A stretch of DNA of 64,000 nt from Sulfitobacter sp. DSM 110093 (GTDB lineage: Bacteria > Pseudomonadota > Alphaproteobacteria > Rhodobacterales > Rhodobacteraceae). Location: the NCBI RefSeq assembly GCF_022788715.1, contig NZ_CP085167.1, forward strand, positions 617,001 to 681,000, in the 5' to 3' direction. The translations under genes were made by a program, and so were the position numbers. The notes beneath the pieces were generated by a model. That model saw only the letters and a list, made by a program, of their open reading frames with translations, had not been told where the DNA came from and ran no database searches. Each line of letters starts with the position of its first letter. The stretch's first letter is position 1. This document shows, piece by piece, positions 60,733 through 64,000 of the stretch.

Positions 60733-62810
60733 GCGTCCTCAACCTCGCGCGTTTCGGTGGCGGCCGCTGCAACGGCAATGGCGGGGCGCAGGGGCAGGGT
60801 CAGCAGGAAACTGCTGCCCTTGCCCATGACGCTGGTGGCCACAAGACTGCCACCATGGGCGGTGGCAATATCGCGCGAGATCGCAAGGCCCAGCCCAGTG
60901 CCGCCAAAACGGCGGGTGGCGGTGGAATCGACCTGATGGAACGGCTCAAAAACGCGCTCCAGCTCATTTTCGGGGATGCCGATGCCAGAATCCGTGACGC
61001 GGAATTCTACCACTTCCCCCCGGATGCGACATGTGAGCGAGATCGTGCCCTGGTCCGAGAATTTCGTGGCGTTGCTGAGTAGGTTTATCAACACTTGCTG
61101 AATACGTTTGCCATCGGCCAGCATCACGCCGGACGCTGATTTCACCTTCAACTCCAGCCCTTTGTCTTCGATCATCGGGCGTAGTTGATCGGCGGTCGGT
61201 GCTACGATGTCGTCGATTTTCACCGGTTCCATCGTGATTGACAGGCTACCCGCGTCAATCTTGGCAAAGTCGAGCACTTCGTTAATCAAGGTGAGCAGAT
61301 GATTGCCCGAACGTTCCACGGTTTGCATGATGTCGCCCAGCTTGGAGAGGGTAGCGGCAAACTTGGGCGCAAGCGTTTCACGGGTTTGCGGTTCAGCATC
61401 AATGGCGGCGCCAAGATCGCGCGCCGCCGGGGTGCGATCAAAATGCCGTGCCAGCCGAACATGGCCCAAGATAACGGTCAGCGGGGTGCGCAACTCATGG
61501 CTCAGCACGCCCATAAAATCGGTCTTGGCTTTGTTGGCATCCTCGGCTGTCAGCAGCGCCCTTTTCAAATCGGTCACGTCAATCCTTAGACCTACAACGC
61601 TGCCGTCCTCCATGCGCCGATCTGAGGTGCGGATGATACGGCCGTCCGGCATTCGCTGTTCGGTTTCAAACGCGCCGTTTTCACGCTTTTCCAGCCAGAC
61701 GCGGATCCATTCCTCTTCCTTGCCGATGGCATCGGGCACCAGCCCCCGGCGGATGCTGTCGCGCACGATTTTTTCGTAGGTTGATCCGGGTTTTACCACT
61801 TCGCTATAGTCGTGGATTTCGCGGTATTTCTCATTGCACAGCACCAATATGCCCTTGGGATCGTACATTACAAAACCATGGTCCAGCGCTTCGACACCTG
61901 TGCGGAGACGTTCTTCGGCCAGTTTGCGGTTGTCGGTTAAGCGCATAATATACCACGCAAAAATAACAACGCCTGCCGTGCCTTGAAGGCGGAGCAGCCA
62001 GTGCAACCAAAAATCGGGTCGGTGATCGGGCCAGCCTCCCTTGGCCGTGGCGGCCATTTCCCAAACGCCAAAGGCGAAGTTGAAATCGAGAGATATGGGG
62101 TCAGTCGCAGTGAAATCAAAATCACCGACGATGGTCTGCTCAACCTCGCCATCTGCGGTCATCTCGCGAATGGCCAGATCGTAGTTTTCTGCAAGCTCGG
62201 GAATGTTCAGGCGCGTGAGGAAGGCGTTATAGTCGATAACCATCGACAAAAGCCCCCAAGGTCGGGCGCCAACACCTTGAGTAGTGTCATTCGCGTAAAA
62301 GACCGGGTGGCGCAAAATCAGCCCGCGTCCCCCCTGAACGAGGTCCACCGGCCCGGTCACCAAACCTTCGCCGCTCTGCATGGCCTGTTCTACCTTGGGA
62401 AGCTGTGCTGGGTTCTTGCGGTAATCCAGCCCCAAAACGCTTTGGTTGGCTTCGTAAGGATGAACGATGCTGACCACGAGGTTGGGTGCGGCAGCAAGGT
62501 TGATGACATCGGGGTTTTTGGCCATGAACTCAGTCGCGCGTGCGCTGAACTCTGCTTGGTTAATGTCAGGGTTTTCACTGATGACGGTGGCCAATTCACG
62601 CAGCTTAAGAATTTGGTCAAAGATATCAGTGCGAATCCGTTCGCGCACTTCAATCAATTCCAGCGTGGTCTCAAGTTCGAGATCCTGCATGTAGGTTTGA
62701 TAGGAAAGCGTCTCTATTCGGTGGCCAAAGCCAAGGACAACGCCTGCCAATATCAGCAGAACGCATATTCTTTTTGCACGCTGTGACAGCGTATTCCTGA
62801 TCATTTTCAT
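60729..62810 (-). CDS. CHASE- and PAS-containing sensor histidine kinase
   Basis: 693 aa from ATG 62810 (TTG 62825 and ATG 62804 are alternatives). First helix about 13-31, periplasmic CHASE domain with SVLGLDYRKNPAQLPKV, SGEGLVTGPVDLVQGGRGLI, a second helix about 280, PAS (LDHGFVMYDPKGILVLCNEK), HisKA (FMGVLSHELRTPLTVILGHV) with an unusual long insert between the two HisKA helices, and HATPase (NLLSNATKFSDQ, GTGLGLAISRDI). No receiver domain. Partner unknown. Confidence 0.9.
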   Translation of the reverse strand: MKMIRNTLSQRAKRICVLLILAGVVLGFGHRIETLSYQTYMQDLELETTLELIEVRERIRTDIFDQILKLRELATVISENPDINQAEFSARATEFMAKNPDVINLAAAPNLVVSIVHPYEANQSVLGLDYRKNPAQLPKVEQAMQSGEGLVTGPVDLVQGGRGLILRHPVFYANDTTQGVGARPWGLLSMVIDYNAFLTRLNIPELAENYDLAIREMTADGEVEQTIVGDFDFTATDPISLDFNFAFGVWEMAATAKGGWPDHRPDFWLHWLLRLQGTAGVVIFAWYIMRLTDNRKLAEERLRTGVEALDHGFVMYDPKGILVLCNEKYREIHDYSEVVKPGSTYEKIVRDSIRRGLVPDAIGKEEEWIRVWLEKRENGAFETEQRMPDGRIIRTSDRRMEDGSVVGLRIDVTDLKRALLTAEDANKAKTDFMGVLSHELRTPLTVILGHVRLARHFDRTPAARDLGAAIDAEPQTRETLAPKFAATLSKLGDIMQTVERSGNHLLTLINEVLDFAKIDAGSLSITMEPVKIDDIVAPTADQLRPMIEDKGLELKVKSASGVMLADGKRIQQVLINLLSNATKFSDQGTISLTCRIRGEVVEFRVTDSGIGIPENELERVFEPFHQVDSTATRRFGGTGLGLAISRDIATAHGGSLVATSVMGKGSSFLLTLPLRPAIAVAAAATETREVEDA

Positions 62811-62990
62811 GCCGAGTTTGCCCAAACCTGCCGTATCCTCCGCGTCCCTGCCTTCTACGGGCCGGGTCCGCCCCCCTATTGCTTAATAGACTGTACTGCC
62901 GGTTGCGGGTGCAAAAAAAATGGCGAAACGTTGGCAAAAGCTGTAACAGCGTCAATTTTGCAAAAGGTAGGGACAGCAGCGCGCGTCAGT

Positions 62991-63839
62991 CTAACCCAGC
63001 GTTTCGAGGAGAATACCGCGCAGCAGGGAGATATCCGCGGGGTTGGACATATTTGGCGCATGACCGCAATCGGGAAACTCGGTCACGTCGGGGCGCGGGC
63101 CGCTTTGGGTCATGCGCTTGGCGGCCTCAGGCAGCAACAGATCGGATTGCGCGCCGCGCAGCAGATGTGTTGGCGTGGTGATCCGTGCCCAGCGGTCCCA
63201 AGTAGAAAGCTCATGTGCAGACGCGGTGAATTGCACGGTGATCCGAGGGTCATAATGAAGCGTCAGCCGCCCGTCGCCACGGCGCCGCAACGACGACCGC
63301 GCCATGCGCTGCCAAAAGGCATCCGCAGCCGGGCCAAAGGGCGCGTAGGTTTGGCGCAGCCAAGCCTCTCCTTCGGCAAAACTGCTAAAATCCGGCAGGC
63401 TGCCGACATAGGACAAGATCCGATCAACCGCCGCGGCGGGCAGTTCGGGGCTGATGTCGTTCACCACCAAGGCGCTGATCCGGTCAGAGTCATGCCCAGA
63501 GGCGATGTGCATCCCGATCATACCGCCAAGCGAGGTCCCAAACCACGCCGCGCGGTCAATCTGGTAGTGATCCATCACATCAGTCGTGATGCCCGCGTAG
63601 TATTCGACCGCGTATTCAGCTTCGGGGTTGCGCGACCAACTCGACATGCCCCGCCCGATCATATCGGGGCAAAGCACATAGAAATCATCCGATAGCGCGG
63701 CTGCGACTTCATCAAAGTCGCGCCCGGTGCGCGCCAGCCCGTGCAGCATCATCAGCGCAGGTTTGCTGGGATCGCCCCATTCGGTGACGTGAATTTCGTG
63801 GTCCATTACAGAGACAAAGCGGAAACGGGGGGAGGTCAT
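62991..63839 (-). CDS. Alpha/beta hydrolase
   Basis: 282 aa. Oxyanion region MLHGLARTGRDF, nucleophile Ser in GTSLGGMIGMHIA, acid Asp in RGAQSDLLLPEAA and His in FPDCGHAPNMSNP. No signal peptide. It shares TGATG with the stop of a branched-chain amino-acid permease gene, so it is probably co-transcribed with an ABC uptake operon to the right. Substrate unknown. Confidence 0.9.
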   Translation of the reverse strand: MTSPRFRFVSVMDHEIHVTEWGDPSKPALMMLHGLARTGRDFDEVAAALSDDFYVLCPDMIGRGMSSWSRNPEAEYAVEYYAGITTDVMDHYQIDRAAWFGTSLGGMIGMHIASGHDSDRISALVVNDISPELPAAAVDRILSYVGSLPDFSSFAEGEAWLRQTYAPFGPAADAFWQRMARSSLRRRGDGRLTLHYDPRITVQFTASAHELSTWDRWARITTPTHLLRGAQSDLLLPEAAKRMTQSGPRPDVTEFPDCGHAPNMSNPADISLLRGILLETLG

Positions 63840-64000
63840 CAGCGCGCACCCTTTTGCATGATGGTGCCAGTGATCCCCCGAGGGAAGAAATAGACCAGCA
63901 AGATAAATATAATGCCAAGCCAGAAGAGCCAGCGGTCGGGGTCGAGCAAATCGGGCAGCAATGGAATGTTGGCGGTGGCCTCTGCGGCAGCGCCCATGAG
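63839..64000 (-). CDS. livM: Branched-chain amino acid ABC permease, C-terminus (LivM-like, continues beyond window)
   Basis: The last 53 codons of a gene entering from the right edge. The end WLFWLGIIFILLVYFFPRGI, then a short basic tail, is the usual C-terminal helix of LivM-type permeases. Its TGA overlaps the hydrolase ATG. Confidence 0.75.
   Translation of the reverse strand, partial: LMGAAAEATANIPLLPDLLDPDRWLFWLGIIFILLVYFFPRGITGTIMQKGAR

Noticed and set aside
1..64000. CRISPR array, rRNA operon or insertion sequence
   Set aside because: No regularly spaced repeats, rRNA-like sequence or transposase motifs were seen on either strand.

Overview
The window looks like chromosomal DNA of a marine alphaproteobacterium of the Roseobacter group (Rhodobacterales). 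This is inferred from high-GC coding sequence, many ATGA/TGATG start-stop overlaps, an H-NOX/HnoK pair, DUF3131 and DUF11 surface genes, FecCD-type iron import and a fadE-fadI-fadJ operon. No rRNA, CRISPR array or intact transposon was seen. Species cannot be named from the sequence alone.

Layout. (1) 1-2350: the 3' end of a flavin disulfide oxidoreductase and a HAMP sensor kinase, then tRNA-Arg(ACG) at 2427-2503. (2) 2484-17625: a probable genomic island of about 15.1 kb. The last bases of the tRNA are repeated at 17604-17625 (22 bp, one mismatch), and a truncated integrase start lies just inside the tRNA. The island holds a minus-strand operon (11606 to 2879): a receiver-PP2C phosphatase, a STAS protein, an anti-sigma-type kinase, a DUF3131 protein, an acyltransferase, a family 2 glycosyltransferase, a second DUF3131 protein and a peptidoglycan-binding-like protein. 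Nearly all neighbours overlap by 4 bp. Divergent from it are an H-NOX haem sensor and its hybrid kinase (HnoK), followed by an outer-membrane barrel protein and a secreted esterase. My reading is a nitric-oxide-sensing, partner-switching system that controls synthesis or modification of a periplasmic or surface glycan. This is the most interesting content of the window.

(3) 18008-37949: a surface-protein locus. It has a secreted muramidase, an operon of three DUF11-type exported proteins (one of 1913 aa with a predicted C-terminal beta-barrel), a NarL-type response regulator, a small periplasmic molybdopterin-domain-like protein with a hybrid kinase, and a 1701-aa DUF11/GEVED/SdrD-type protein. 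A shared upstream element (CTATCC-N4-GGATAG-like) precedes the transcription units here, in the same orientation each time. I propose one regulon, perhaps run by the two-component proteins inside the locus. One copy precedes a candidate small RNA.

(4) 38055-45203: ferric-siderophore uptake (binding protein, two permeases, ATPase, TonB-dependent receptor, siderophore-interacting reductase), with a shared operator-like 19-mer before both transcription units. (5) 45211-53736: htpX, two small membrane proteins, an SDR with an atypical active site beside a LysR regulator, a GntR regulator with an amino-acid-type ABC binding protein and permease plus a class V aminotransferase, and a GAF/PAS sensor kinase. 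(6) 54087-64000: fadE-fadI-fadJ beta-oxidation operon (minus), a fumarylacetoacetate-hydrolase-family enzyme, a CHASE/PAS sensor kinase, an alpha/beta hydrolase and the 3' end of a LivM-type permease.

All functional calls come from reading motifs by eye; no database search was possible.
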